Source: Megalonaias nervosa
Taxonomy: Eukaryota; Mollusca; Bivalvia; Unionida; Unionidae
DNA length: 64,000 nucleotides
Direction: 5' to 3'
NCBI GenBank assembly: GCA_016617855.1
Contig: JAECUM010001813.1
Span: 1 to 64,000 of the forward strand
This document shows positions 1 through 13,009 of the stretch, in pieces. The position numbers and the translations under genes were made by a program. Below the pieces are notes generated by a model. The model ran no database searches. It saw only the letters and a list, made by a program, of their open reading frames with translations, and was not told where the DNA came from. Position 1 is the first letter of the stretch. The number at the start of each line of letters is the position of its first letter.

Positions 1-691
1 GTCCTATCTATGAAAAGTCCTAAGTGAATCACAGTTCAAATCCCGATGAAAATCAAGATGGACAGCGATGACATCTTCGATAGTCAGCATTGTAGTGATG
101 TGTCAACAGTTCTTTGTTGAATCACAGAAAATAATATTCCAGTTTGGAACTCTGAATATTTTTCAGTGAATGTCTTGTTCAATAATTCTGTATGAGCACT
201 AGTATTTTCCAGGGAAAGAATCACTAATTCCATAAAATAAAAATTCAGCTGAAACTGGTCACAACAAAACACCTTTAAGTGTCAAAGGTTTAAAGACCAA
301 CTGAACTATCTCTTATGAAGAAAACAGTTATACAGTAAGTTAAGATGCAAAACAGATTCACATATGAGGGTCACTTGATCATTTTCTTGAATAATGTAGA
401 AATTTGTTACCTGCTTAACATCACGTAGTCAGTATAGCCTTAACTGAAATCAGTGGTTCTTACTCTGGGAAAACAAATATATAAAAAAGTTGTTTACCAA
501 AAGCCTTACTAGTTCTGAATTAAGGTCAGCAACTAGATCCAGTGTTTCTACTACTGGTTGTTTATCAGGTCAAACAGAACTGAACTGAATTTCTAAAAAA
601 AATATCAAATCCAGTAGACAAAGTTATTATTACAATAACATGTAATGGAATAAAATAAAAAAATTTAAAACTAACAAACAAATAATTAAAA

Positions 692-694
<3 letters not shown>
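1..694. other. Intronic or intergenic, nothing recognised
   Basis: AT-rich sequence without a convincing coding stretch. The only open frames are short, and I saw no exon bounded by good splice sites. Upstream exons of the MCMDC2-like gene must exist because the exon at 7304 enters mid-codon, but I could not place one here. Confidence 0.5.

Positions 695-763
<69 letters not shown>
695..763. repeat. (TA)n microsatellite
   Basis: About 69 bases of perfect alternating T and A. Confidence 0.95.
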
Positions 764-767
<4 letters not shown>

Positions 768-1208
768 TATTCTTGTACCAAATTTACCTTTCATAATTGT
801 AAGGGTAACTAGGCTAGGTCAGATCTAGTCAATGTACACAGCACATGCTGTCTCTTCCTTAGGGCCAAGTGTTAGTCTTGTAATCATGCAATAGCTGTAT
901 TTCATATGATTTTGATAGATGCTGTCAATTGCATTATATAGTGTTGTTTGCATCTATATTGTGTGCTTAATTTTTGTCCATGAAATTTGCATTGTAAGGG
1001 TATTTTGTAAGCAAATTATTATGTGGCTAACTTTTTGTCCATAATTGTAAGTTGATACTATAAGATAATATTTGTAAACATATTTGTAAGAATGTTTATT
1101 TGAATTTGAGTTCAGGACATTGGTTTTCCTCTTGTGAAAAAGACAGTATACCCAATCTTAGCTTGGTAGTTTGCTAAACTTGTGATCAACAGAATGATTT
1201 ATTCCTAT

Positions 1209-1530
1209 CAGTGGCCTAAATGGTTAGAGCATCTGCCTTGGATGTAGGAGGTTACGGTTCAAACCCTGGTCTAGTCATACTCAAAAACTTGTAAAAATGG
1301 TACTAGCAGCTGCCTCCCTTGGTACTCAGCATTGAAAGGTTAGCATTAGGACTGGTTGACCTGGTGTCAAGATAATGTGACTGTGGGACACATGCTACAT
1401 GTTTCCCAAGGGCTAGACATCATTATAAACTGCCACACTCCATTCATCATAGTGATTTGACTAAAATTTTGATAAAACTATGTTAAAATTCCAGAAAACA
1501 CTCACACACATACACTCGCACACAAACACT
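1209..1530 (+). repeat. tRNA-derived SINE, family 1
   Basis: The head resembles a tRNA: an A-box-like GTGGCCTAAATGGTTAGAGC and a B-box-like GGTTCAAACCC. A body of about 230 bases ends in a CA-rich tail. The same body recurs at 20229, 20489 and 60223, all on the plus strand, which identifies it as a dispersed SINE rather than a tRNA gene. Confidence 0.8.
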
Positions 1531-1587
1531 ATTCCTATCTTAATATCTGTCAAGTGGAATAACTTTTAGCTGTGTTCATTTATAATT

Positions 1588-1967
1588 TGAGAGGATTTAT
1601 TTATTTAAATTAGTCATTGGAATAACAAAGTGCAACTTTTGGATAAATTCACTATTTTCGGATTTTTGAGAAATCATTTAGGGATATTCTGGATTATATA
1701 AATGTAATACACCAAGAATGTTAGCACATCAGCTCATTCAGGCCACTGGGACATCAACACATTCATTGCTGGCATTCATTCAGAACACTTTACTTTTGGA
1801 CTTGTGATAGAACTTTTAGGATTATTGGGATTAAACTCACAATACTGTTAGTTCCTTTTAAATTTTCACTTTGCATTCTAGGGAAATAAATTACTTGCTG
1901 AATTTTACCAAACTTAATGGTTTTTGCTCCTTTCTCTTACTTACTTGAAGACCAGTGGGTTGTAACA
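1588..1967 (+). repeat. Dispersed repeat, copy 1 (possible solo LTR)
   Basis: This stretch aligns over its length with 21918-22354. Shared features are a TTTATTTATTTAAATTA start, a CACAATACTG block and a GAAGACCA..GTAACA end. Both copies begin TG and end CA, as LTRs do, but I could not confirm a 5-bp target duplication at either one. Confidence 0.45.
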
Positions 1968-4479
1968 ATGGCAGTTTTAGACTTCTCAATTATTTCATGT
2001 ATATCAGATAATTATTATGAGCAGTCTACATTTTCTTGGTTTGATAATCAAATACATGTCACCACCATTTTATACCATTGTACTGAAATTACTGTACATT
2101 TTGTAACTTAACACTGATAATGTTAGTGTACTGGTTCATGTTATTTAAATATTTACAATGTGAATAATGTTAATATGTTTCCAAGGTTAAAGTGAATGTG
2201 GATAAATGATGAGACATAGACTAATTTTTTTTTTTTCATTATTCACACCACTTATTGTCAACTATACCATGTTACATATCATATATGATGCCAAGAATAA
2301 AACTGTGACTTGAAGTACAGAAATCTTTTGCACTTTTTCTTATATTTTTTTTAACCTGCTACATACATGTATATATTATTTAATCTTCCCAATTTAGTCT
2401 TAGTATTTCATTCAGGCATCAGTTTATGACCCAATTACATATATGTTTGCAACAATTTTTACCCATTTAAATATGCCTTGAAATTTTACATTGAAGTTTT
2501 CTAATTATTATTTTTTTCTTCAAGTTTTATCTATTTTTATATCCTGCTACAATATTCTGATGATACAATTCATTTTCTGCCTTCTCAATGCATAACTTTT
2601 CTAGGATACAATTTTTAGTACATATTGTCATTTCTTGTCTTATTGGCATTGTTTTGCTAAGCGCTTTTTCTGGTCTTTGTCTTTTGCCTGAAATTAGGTC
2701 AAATTAGTTTGGTACTTTGTATGACAATACATATCAGTGCAAATCACCCCAATTATTTCAGATAGATTTTTTGCTATCCTGACACTCTGCCAAAAATAGA
2801 CATGTTGATACTGTTTTTCATCTGATTAAAAAAAATTATTTGAATTTTTTAAAATAGAGTTTCTTTGTCATGTATTGATGTAAATAGTTAAGTATTATCT
2901 CTGCATTTATTTTGTTTATTTTCATATTGGAAGTCTTCATGTGATGAAGAGCTTGATTATCTTGATTATAGTACAAGTCACATGGGGCATGTATGTGCAT
3001 TTACTCATTTTAAATGAAATATAAATTGTTCTTTTAAAATTTAACACTAATTTTCTTTAACCAAAGTCTATTCAGTCCTGATTATTTCTGCACCATAACT
3101 GTCACCAAGGAACTTCCAGATGAAAATTATCTATCACTATGGACTTTTACAATGGTGGCCATGTACTAAATTTGGTCAAAATAAGAGCGTGTCGAGTGGA
3201 ATTGTCACAGTCGAGGGTAGTATGAATTTGTTTATCAGTATGCATAGCTTTCATTGTGACATCACAGCATGCGACATTCGATCCAAATTGTACTGGATCA
3301 CACCATTAGGTTCATTTTGTCCAAAAATGTCTACGTGCTTTAACATTAATTTTGCCATATGCACTTCTCGGGGCGTCTAAATAATGACCTTCCAAAGAAA
3401 TATTGATGTATTCGAATCCCAATGTAATGAATACTTGCCACTTAAAGGTTTGTAGAATCAAAAAATGACACCCATTACTGAAATAGTTGGTGTTGAATGC
3501 CTAGATGATTTGTATGACTTGTACTATAGCTTGAAACATGAAACTTTTGTACCATTCTTTATTTTTGGTCAACATGTAGATCTGATATCCTTAAATACCT
3601 TTGTTTACTGGACATTTCTGGTAGGTTATAGGTTTTAGCCTATACATACTCTGAGGAGCCATCATCAGTCATAGGAATTCTCAAATATCATTATATCAGC
3701 TTCTTGTTGCTTTGTTTATCAATTATACTGCACTTAGTCACCTACATGAAATAGAATCCAGTGGTCACAAGGTTTAGCTTGGATTGTTTCTTCATCAAAT
3801 AATCAATAAAGATGTTGCCTATTAAGCTTATATGAAAGGTGGCTACATTGTTACCTTGTTGGACACTCAAATAAATGTGTTGTAAACTAAGTGTGCTTGG
3901 TCATTATGTTTCTATGATTGTTTAAAAGCTCAATAGCTACAAATTACAAGACAAAAGAGTGAAAGCTGATTTCTGGGACCTGTCAATTATCCTATAATTG
4001 AATAAGAACCCGGGGTCTTCCACAAACATTACATCAATACTTGCAATGCTTTGTTTGTGTTGCAGTGTATCAGCAGAGGATAACTTTAGAAGAATGAGGC
4101 CTAGGCCTAAATTAAGAAAAAAAAGATACTTGCAACAACAACTGACCTTTATTATCATCATCCAAGTCTTATTTGGGGACCTATTCCGATAAAACTTAAC
4201 CATCCAACTCTTGTTTAAGTGACCATTAATTAGGTATTAAGTATTTTTGAAGTAGTACATCAGTTGTTGTCAATGAATAATTAATTTTGGAAACATTAAA
4301 GTGGAATAAAATACTTCTGTTGGGTGAATATCTGTAGTATGGTTTTCTGAATGGAAAAAATAATAAGCTTGAGAAAAAACCAGTTAATCTTGGAAGGATG
4401 TTACTAACACTAAAGCAGCAGCAAATCTGGAACTAAAAATGACACATTTTACATACAGGACATGTAATAATTAATTATA
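1968..4479. other. No gene recognised
   Basis: Long AT-rich intronic or intergenic stretch. Open frames such as 3120-3380 lack recognisable protein character and splice context. Poly-T runs are frequent. Confidence 0.5.
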
Positions 4480-6147
4480 CAGTAAAACCTGTTATGAGAG
4501 ACCACCCCTTCTGCCAAAAAAAAGTGGTCTCTCAAGACAGGTGGTCTCTCATAGCAGGTTTGTACAAAAAGACCAGTTTCCAAGGTCCATTTTCAGAACA
4601 ATTTGAAGAAAAATGACCACAATCACTGTACTGTACATATATTCTATTCTTTATTAATTGTTCTTGCTAAAATATTGTATGCATTCATCTAAAAACAAAA
4701 TTATATAGCAATAAAGATATACTGCTATGATTAAGCATTAAATCACATTTACATTTGAAGATCACATATTTTAGCATATGAAATTGTTTCTGAATTACTC
4801 CTTTTCCTTTATAACAACTTAAATTTGTTTTACCGATGTTAAAACCACTTTTTGCAAGTGGTCTGCTCTTTTTCACTTCTTTCAGTTACAGTAATTTTCT
4901 CCAGCCTTATAATTTGTCTCATTTTAGTTGGAGGTTCGTCCATTGTTATTAAGGTTCTTGGTGTTAAAACTATTAGTGCTCAGTTGTAATATTGATCGTA
5001 AAGACGGTTTGCCTGGGCAGTAGGAAAATATGAAAAATCTGTACATGTGCATTGCATATCTAACAATTAATGAAAGAAAAAGAAACAATTATCTCATCCA
5101 GAAATAGGACCATTTACTCAGAGACAAAAATCAATGGCTTCATTCAAAGATGACATACAGGGATTAACTCTATAAGCAAAGTGTGTAACCCAGTTGCACC
5201 AACTTGAATAGACGACAGCTTTGTGATTGGGATGTAATCGCTTAACATTGGGGGGAAAAACAACAAACATCACAAGTCTTGAACACTATCAATCGAATTC
5301 CGCAAACGATTCTCTCTTGCTGGTTTAATAGACAATGACCTTATTCCCCCAGGCAATACGGATTAACTCAAGACAAACAATGTACGCGACCACTGCGTCA
5401 ACTTTGGCACTACAACTGCAATTTGTGACATGTGCATTAGCCTGGTTTACGGACTGAAGCATCTATCACCAGTAGGAACAATCCTTTTTTTTCTAATATT
5501 CCTTTTATGTTTGTCTTTTATCAGAACTATCAATACTAATCAAGCGGTCGTTGTAACAACTGATTACATATAGGTCAGTGGTGTCTGTCTGTTCTCCCGA
5601 TACGGTCGTTCATAGGGATGCCGGGTCCTATGAAGGCTGGGAGGCAGGCTAAGTATGGGAATAATTAATCTGGTTCCCTGCTTTGTTTGCTCCCTGCGTT
5701 CCTCACCTCACCCCTATACGACTAACGGAGAAAAACAGGGAGCATACGAAGCAGGAAATCAGACTAGGAAGTAATCTACATATACTTTAGTCTGGTTTAT
5801 GACAGAAACTATAAAACACTATAAGCATAGCTAAAAAATATTCACACATTGGTAGCCAGCCTATATTTTAAATTTGTTTTTTTTTAATATTTAGAACGGT
5901 ATGAGCGGTCATTCTTACAGGGATTAAATAAAGGTTGGTGGAGCTTATCCTCATTTTTGTGATGCAGTCGTTCATAGCAGTGTTGAAATGCATAAATTGC
6001 CAAGACATCATGGTCGCTGGTCGCGTTCAGCAGATGGTCACTTATAACAGAGCGTTTATATAATAAAATTGATCAGCGCATTACAATTGTGGTCAGAAAT
6101 GACAGGTGGTCAATCACAGCAGAGGTCGCTCATAGCAGTTTTTACTG
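4480..6147. mobile_element. Non-autonomous Tc1/mariner-type DNA transposon
   Basis: The left end begins CAGTAAAACCTGTTATGAGA and the right end is its imperfect inverted copy (..GCTCATAGCAGTTTTTACTG). Both are flanked by TA. The inside repeats GGTCTCTCATAGCAGG-like motifs (4530-4560, 5965-6060). No transposase frame survives in the 1668 bases, so it is a deleted or MITE-like member. The superfamily is inferred from the TA duplication and CAGT terminus. Confidence 0.7.
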
Positions 6148-7303
6148 TATTAAGGTTTTCCTTTTCATCACAGCTTGTTATATCTCCTTTCAATGTTTTT
6201 ATATTAAATTTCGCAGCATGTGGCCACCACATTCGATCTTGTGAAAAATGTCTGTGAAGAACCATTAGACTTTCAGGATCTCGTGTGTGTGTTTTGTCCA
6301 GCTTTCGGTATTGAATGGGGGGGGGCACATTCACACTTTGGGGGTGGATGGGTGTATGGTGGATCCTGCTCATTGTTTTATCATTTACTATGAATTTAAT
6401 TACTTGTTTATTGGATCACCATAATTTTGAACACTTAAATTCCTTTAAATTATAACAGCTATAATCACATTGTAGTATTTGGCAATTAAACTTTGTTATG
6501 TTAAATTGTTTCCACATTGTATATTCTTATTCAATATGCTTGTGAGCATCTCTACAGGTAAGAGTTCAAATAACATATGTATGCTGCCTACTTATAACTT
6601 AATCATGGGTGTTTTCCTTTAAAATGATGATCAGATGTTAAAAAAATGTTTCATTTGAATCATTTTTAACCCTACTTGTTAGGGGGGGATCTTTAGCAAT
6701 ATTGTTATTCCATTGGGCATTCTTTATAATTACACTTGATTGGCCAAACTTTTATTTCCAATACTGGTATCTGATGCTGAGGCAATGCCCCCCGTTTCAT
6801 CATCTTTAGTTTTAAATCAGTTGGTTGTTTTTCAGACTTGCAATCTTTGGGTCTTGGGTTCAGTCCTGGGCGAAACAGGCCAGCCCAGTTTGGCTACCTT
6901 AGTATGTCATTGGGAAGGCACTTAGCTCCCACTTCCTATGCATGATATAGCCAATAAAGTGTTTGTGTTTAAACCAACAAAAGCATAAAAACAAAAAATT
7001 TAAGTTCTGCTTACATGCATATATCTTTCAAAACTACCTTGGCATTAAGTTAAAAGAAACAATTTAAGTTCGAGATCAAAAGATGGCTGTGTGCTTATTT
7101 TATTGTCTGTAGCTTAAATTTGACTCTAAGATGTAATAAATTCCATTTGCAGTCTGTTTTAAAACACCAAGAAAGCTAGGGTTGCAGGCAGTTGAAATTA
7201 TTTGACTCTGTTGATTAAAAATGACTCTTTCTGTCACATAATGGAAACTTTAATTGTTTAACTAAAAACACAATGACTAATGGGTTTTTTTTAATAATTT
7301 CAG
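6148..7303. other. Intronic; possible SINE fragment near 6760-6965
   Basis: No exon recognised. The stretch from 6830 (TTGGGTTCAGTCCTGGGC, a B-box-like motif) to about 6965 reads like a SINE body ending at an ATATAGCC block, but I found no second copy in the window. Confidence 0.35.
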
Positions 7304-7371
7304 GAATGATTTTATCTGCTCATTCTGTTTCACAATCCTTAAGGAAGACAAATCTAGCAGAATCCTCTCAG
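7304..7371 (+). CDS. MCMDC2: MCMDC2-like host gene, exon (CxxC segment)
   Basis: Internal exon with a pyrimidine-rich acceptor (ATTTCAG) and donor GTATAT. It enters in the last base of a codon and leaves in phase 1. It encodes about 22 residues including FICSFCFTILKED, a CxxC pair like the zinc-binding part of MCM N-domains. Joined to the next exon it continues in frame without a stop. The MCMDC2 name rests on the whole exon set, mainly on the OB-like segment at 20902 and the PWSFVLALAYIFG segment at 62899. Upstream exons were not found. Confidence 0.6.
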
Positions 7372-7720
7372 GTATATAATTCATGAAGAAAGATTTACAA
7401 TCAGTGCAGCAACAGGGATTTTTTCACAAATGACAGAATATAATGTTGTGCTATTTGATCGATGAACTGCCTTATATATAAATATATGGCATTTATTAAG
7501 TTACATTTTCCCAACTCCATTTCAGACTGAGTTTCAGCCCTTTTCAATCATTTTTAGATTGTCCAAACAGTAGCTTTTGGCAACCAGAAAAGCAGAGGAA
7601 CCATTTAACATATTCTAATATAGTATGGTGTGAACACATATTAATAGAAGTTCCATTTAGGGGTTTAGGTAATCTCTTCTACTTTGCTTTTGTATGGAAT
7701 TTTTGATATTGTAGACCAAT

Positions 7721-7978
7721 ATTGTTGTTGTTGTTGTTGTTGAAGGGTTTAATGCCATTTTTCAGCACAAGATAGGCTATACATGGCAACCAATATAAAT
7801 GGTGGAGGAAGAACCCAGGAAAACCCCAGAAAGAACCACCAACCCATGAGAAGCTACTGGCAAGCTTTCTCACGCACTCACATTAGGCAAGCCCGAGACT
7901 TGAACCCATGCAGACAGAGGTGAGATGGTAGTGATCCGTAACAGTGAGCACTTTAGACCACTCAGCCGCTTGGGCCCC
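7721..7978 (-). repeat. tRNA-derived SINE, family 2, full copy with TSD
   Basis: A complete reverse copy. The tRNA-like head lies at the right (GGGGCCCAAGCGGCTGAGTG) and the (TTG)n tail at the left. It is flanked by a perfect 11-bp duplication TGTAGACCAAT at 7710-7720 and 7979-7989. The same family is inserted in Polinton B at 42335 and in a reverse transcriptase at 51781. Confidence 0.9.
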
Positions 7979-8122
7979 TGTAGACCAATGTCACATTTTG
8001 CCTCTGCAGGATCCCTGTGTCACTCAAACATTTATTATTTCTTAAGAAGTTAATGAGACAGAATTACTGAAAGTTCTTGGTAGACAGGTTGTGTTTGATA
8101 GTAATTAGTTCACTTTGGTATA

Positions 8123-8352
8123 CAGTAGAACTTCGATTATCTGGCACCCGATTAACCGTCAGTCTGTTAACTGCCAGCGCATTGTACGTCAAAATAGTAA
8201 AAACAGGTATATGTACATATGTAGATATTATGATTTTTTGATGACTCGGTCTATTGTATAATACTTTTAATGTTCATATTCAATTATCCATCTATTTTCA
8301 TATCCATAATGGTCTCAGTCCCGCACCCTGACGGATAATCTAAGTTCTACTG
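8123..8352. mobile_element. pogo/Tigger-like MITE
   Basis: A 230-base element. The left end CAGTAGAACTTCGATTATCT is mirrored at the right by GGATAATCTAAGTTCTACTG, and TA flanks both sides. A terminus of the type CAGTAGAACCTCGATTATC is characteristic of pogo/Tigger elements. There is no coding capacity. Confidence 0.8.
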
Positions 8353-8689
8353 TACATGCCCTTGAAATCTATTATTGTCATTTTTTTGTCACTTGCTTTG
8401 AAAGAGCCCCTTTAACATTGAAAGGAAATACCATTATTTTCAGAAGTTGTCTTGGATTATTAACATCCAACACTCTTCCACATAGCCTGTTACAAATGTA
8501 TGGTATTATATCCCTTATTTAATTAAGACTAATATTTTTTGTAATGCATTGCATGATCATTTAGTATATTATGAATAAATAACAATAAATTCAAGGGTAA
8601 TCTTTTTTCCAGACTCTCTGATTCTGTAAAATTATACCAAAATTGAAGTCTTTAATAGAAATGCATAATTCAATACCTCTTTTGTACAG

Positions 8690-8785
8690 ATCGACTTCTG
8701 ATAGAAATAGTTCCTGAGAAAGCTCTAAGAAATTCCAGATCTTCAGATCATTGGAGGGAACAAGCTATCCCAGTGTATATTCGAG
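8690..8785 (+). CDS. MCMDC2: MCMDC2-like host gene, exon
   Basis: Ninety-six bases between acceptor TTTTGTACAG and donor GTGAGA, entering in phase 1 and leaving in phase 1. It encodes RLLIEIVPEKALRNS and then WREQAIPVYIR, which leads into the OB-fold-like segment of the next exon. The previous exon donates G and this exon adds AT, giving one Asp codon at the junction. No stop occurs in the joined frame. The intron after it is about 12.1 kb. Confidence 0.65.
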
Positions 8786-11507
8786 GTGAGATCCTTGTCT
8801 AATTCTGTTTGCAATGATAACAAACATATCATTTTGTATAACAGAACTGGAGGAATAATCATTTGCCATGCTTAGTGATTTGGGCAGAATTGTCACACTC
8901 ATCCAGGAAATTTCACTTTAGCATGCAAGGAATGTGAAGTTGAATTTGCCATGCTGTTGATATTCTGTGTAAAATGGTGAATCCAGCATTGTTTTGAGTC
9001 ATAAAACTTCTGTTTATTGTCTTACTTCACTAGCAGCAAGCTTTAGAATCAGCTTTTGTGCAAATTTGGTAGCTTCTGGTACTGTCAAATATGTACTGAG
9101 TTGCAATTTTACTGCCAAGTATACTGTCAGAAGTGGTGGAAGATGATGATCTCCCCACTCTTATAGTATTTTAGTTATTGTTATCTAGATGCTTGACCTG
9201 GATCGAGTAAACAATAAAATAAAATATGAAATTAATGGATGGAATAACAGAGATCTGAGCAGAGATATAGAACAGAACAACATGAGCCCTCGTATATAAA
9301 ATACAATAATCAATTATATATGCAAAATGAAATTGAACATGACCTTTGAATTATTCACTTTCTCTTAGAAAGAGAGTTACAGAATTTATGCGAAATTCAA
9401 TTAGTTTTCTGTTATACCAATAGAACAGATTTCATCATATAATTAAGTGACTGATTAAACTCAAATTGCCAACATGTCAGCATTACCTGGCTGCTTCCAG
9501 TCTTCCCAAATTACTGTTGATGATAGGTTGGTATTGCCATATTTCTTTTCCTTCTATCGCACCCTCTAGCTTCTTCAGGTCATCAGTTATTTTGGTTGCA
9601 GACTGTGCTCTTGTCCACTATGCAGTACAGGTATGGAGCTATTTCTTTTTCTTTCAAAAAAAATACAATACCCAACCTAAATATCTGTCAGGTTTTCTTC
9701 TCCTGAGATCAAACAATATTCCCACTCATTTTACATCAGGTATTGGCTATTGTAATTCTACAGAACTAAGCCATGGTCATTTCACAACCTAATTCAAACT
9801 TAGAACCCTATTACTATAAATTAATGTCTTTTCTAGTTGCTCCTGACATTCCTAGCTGGAACCATGACATAACTAGATCTCTTAGATAAACCATCACACC
9901 CAGCTGTGGCTATAAATTACATGCTAAACTGTCAGTTGACCCATGTTCCTAATGCTAATACTGTCGATTCTTGGTTGAAAAGAATCCATAACTTAATCAC
10001 ACAAAGGAATTGATGGACTCCACTCCTTGTCGTAACTATGTTACTTTGCTAATTAGTGATCCATTGGCATAGACATGGAAAAATCAATTCTTAGTATACA
10101 TGATACATATCATTTAAAACAGATAATTAATTCTTACAATTTGTATCAAAGTAATGCATGCAATTCCTATGATACATGGATTATATAACATTCAAGACCA
10201 CAAATGCACGATTGTTTTCTGAACTCAAGCAAAAACCAAAGTATGAATTTAAAACGAATAAATTCAACAAATAATTACAAACTTACATCAGTGAACTTAC
10301 TGAATGCAATTGAGACTAACCTTGTGCTTTTTTGAGACTAGATCTTACTATGCTGCTGAATCTCTCTTTTTTCATGTCCTCCTTTCTGACACACATTCCT
10401 TGGACAGTCTAATGAGAAATACTTTTATTTCCTGGAGCCAAATTCTGGCTTGCCTCTGAAATGTTGATCAATTTTGCAACGGAGATTGCTTTAAAACCTT
10501 TAATTTCAGCTGGGAACACCCCCCCCCCTTCATTTAGCTTAGCCAATCAGGATTGCTTTCTCTAACCACAAAATATTTTTAATAACCCCATCAAAGTCAG
10601 CATAATCTTTGCTAGTGAGCTTTTATTAATAACTATTCTGGAACATATTTTATGACACATGTTTCAAATGGCCCAAGATTTCCTAAAAATGTTTGCTCTG
10701 GCTTGTCTCAACTGTCATTTTATGCTATATGACCTTACATTGACTTATCTGTTGGACCATTATCAAACACAGTCTAATTAAAATAAAATTAATGCCCCAA
10801 CAGAGCAGATTCCATCCTTTGCAATTAGCAATTTTATTGTGAGCCTAACCCATAAATCAGATTTAATGGTTACATGTCACACTGACCACAGCAGAATGTA
10901 TTGTGAAATTATCTACAAAATTTTGCACCATTACATATCTGAACATGACATTTTAGGAAGTAAGCGAAATCCCAGGCTTTGTTCAGATGATGCTGACCCA
11001 GCATTCAATATGGCTGCTGTGACTAAAAATATGTTTTATAAACCTCTGAACAAAATCTTTAAAAAAACTGCTAAACAGAATTTCACAGGATATGCACGGC
11101 TGTTAAGGGTCATTGAATGTCACTGAGAAATGAACACCTAATTTTAAGGCCTTGAAGGCATTGATTTTTCATCTAGGTCATTAAAAGGCCTTGAATTTGA
11201 GAAATTTTGCTTAAAAACAAAATATGTTTTAAAGTGATTCATGTTAACATTGTACAAGGATTAGAAGTACAGTTTGACTTTACCATCATCTGCTAACTCC
11301 AGGGGAAGTAATTAGACATCATGCATAACATACCATTCACATAAATTTGCACTCTTTCACTTCACATGTTGACCATTTCAAAATGTCTGGAAAGTACACT
11401 ATTCACCAGTAGTTGACTGCTAGACAAAGACTTCATTAAGTGGCTGAGAAAAGATGTGATCTAAAAAAATGGAGTGTTTTGCATAGTGTGCAAGAAGAAC
11501 ATCAATA
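8786..11507. other. Intron, nothing recognised
   Basis: The first part of the 12-kb intron of the MCMDC2-like gene. Open frames at 9466-9792 and 10839-11126 have no recognisable domain or splice setting. Confidence 0.45.
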
Positions 11508-12075
11508 TTGCAGGAATCGGTATTAAGGAAGGAAACACTTGGAACTAATGAAAAATATGAGCCTGCTGTTTTCATGTCAGTGTTCATGGTGTCAATTCAA
11601 ACAGTGTTACCTAATTCTTTGTCATCTCTGTTGTCTGCATCAGGAAAGCCAGTTTTTCTTATTCATTACTGGGTTCTGCAAGTTCAGCGAATGATGATGG
11701 GTTGTGCAGTTTTGGTGTAAGGTTTCATGCAAAGCAGTGATGTGTTGAAAAGGGAAATATTATGGACTTTACAAGTAGTAAACAATCATTATAGTTTCAG
11801 TGACAGTGTTGCTTATTTTTTGATCAGTGATTCCATACAGCAGGTTTATTTAGCAGTACAGCTCCCACATGAGGAAGACTGCAGACTGGAGGAAGTTGTC
11901 AGCAGCCTTTTCCAGGCAGCAAATTGGCAGATGAAGCAGATGGTAAAGAGATAATCAAACTAATGTCTCAGTCCAAAGAACTTGGAAGAAAAGGAAAGCA
12001 AAAAGAAATGCAAGTGAAAGCACTGAAGTTGCAGCTAGAGGAGAAAGTACAGCAGCTAAAGAGCAGAGTTTAATA
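11508..12075 (+). pseudogene. Degenerate transposon-derived protein fragment (hAT-like?)
   Basis: Two short frames (11508-11720, 11727-11954) separated by a stop are followed by a lysine-rich coiled stretch ending near 12070. The segment around EILWTLQVVNNHYSFSD resembles a repeated invertebrate protein that also appears on the opposite strand at 12680-13009. No catalytic motif is visible, so both the superfamily and coding status are uncertain. Confidence 0.3.
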
Positions 12076-12679
12076 TTTGGGTCCATTTACAATGACTTTA
12101 TTATCATTTGCCTGTCATATTTCATTGCAATTATTTATTTCATTATTGTGTTGTTTCTCCTTTATATAGATTCCCTCATCACATTAATGTTATGAAATAT
12201 AACCCTGCTACCTCCTGAATCCTACTAAAAAGATGAGGGCTTGTCTTTCCTGTCCATCTTACCTAGACAAAGGGCAATAACTCTTGCCCTTTGTCTCCTC
12301 CTTTCCACCACCAGGTGTGGCTAGTTTTTAAGCTTCACTTTTGTACCATTAACTTCATGTGATACTTCCACAACAATCAATGTCAACATATTAAGTGAAA
12401 AATTCAGAGCTGCCAATTCTCCAGATGAGCATTTAATGAAAAAGGGATAAAAAATAGTGAATTTTAAATATAATTAGTGAAAAGTACCTTGACACTAGTT
12501 CCATCCACTTTGATGATCAGTACTATATATGAAAATCTCCAAATACAGAACATTATTTACATTCTATACATGTACAAATATATTTGCAATCCTATTTACT
12601 CATATACACCAACTTCCCTTGTTATGGTTATTTGTCAAGATATACGATGCTATGGCAGACTTGAACTTCCTCAACTGGT

Positions 12680-13009
12680 CTATGCTAAATTTGTGTCGAA
12701 AGAGTTCAGGCTGCTTTCCTGCTGATTCTCTGACATTGCTTTTACTATTGCGACACTTTTGGTTCTTGCACAGGAGAATTTTGAATTGATATTAGATTCT
12801 GAGAACATATTTTTGATCAGATGTTTAGCATGATCTCCAACAGAGAAAGGCAGGTTATATTCAACTAGAAAACACACAAACAATGCTTCAGCATTAGTAG
12901 CTTGCAGATCGTAAATTGATTGCTTAAAGTATTCCAGAGATGAAATCTGCTGGGTGCTGTTAATTTTCACAATAGCTATGTACTTTTTGCCAGCGATGTG
13001 CTTCTTCAC
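12680..13009 (-). pseudogene. Transposon-derived (hAT-like) N-terminal fragment
   Basis: A 109-residue open frame. The pattern AEALFVCFLVEYNLPF, then SVGDH, then FSCARTKSVAIVK matches the conserved block found in many invertebrate hAT-type transposase-derived proteins (AExxFxxFLxExNLP..DH...CxRTKxTxIV). No upstream zinc finger or downstream DDE/dimerisation domain is recognisable, so this is an isolated fragment in the host intron. The family assignment is from memory of the motif, not a search. Confidence 0.45.

Noticed and set aside
3120..3380. 86-residue open frame as a gene
   Set aside because: No motif, no splice context and a composition like the surrounding AT-rich intron.
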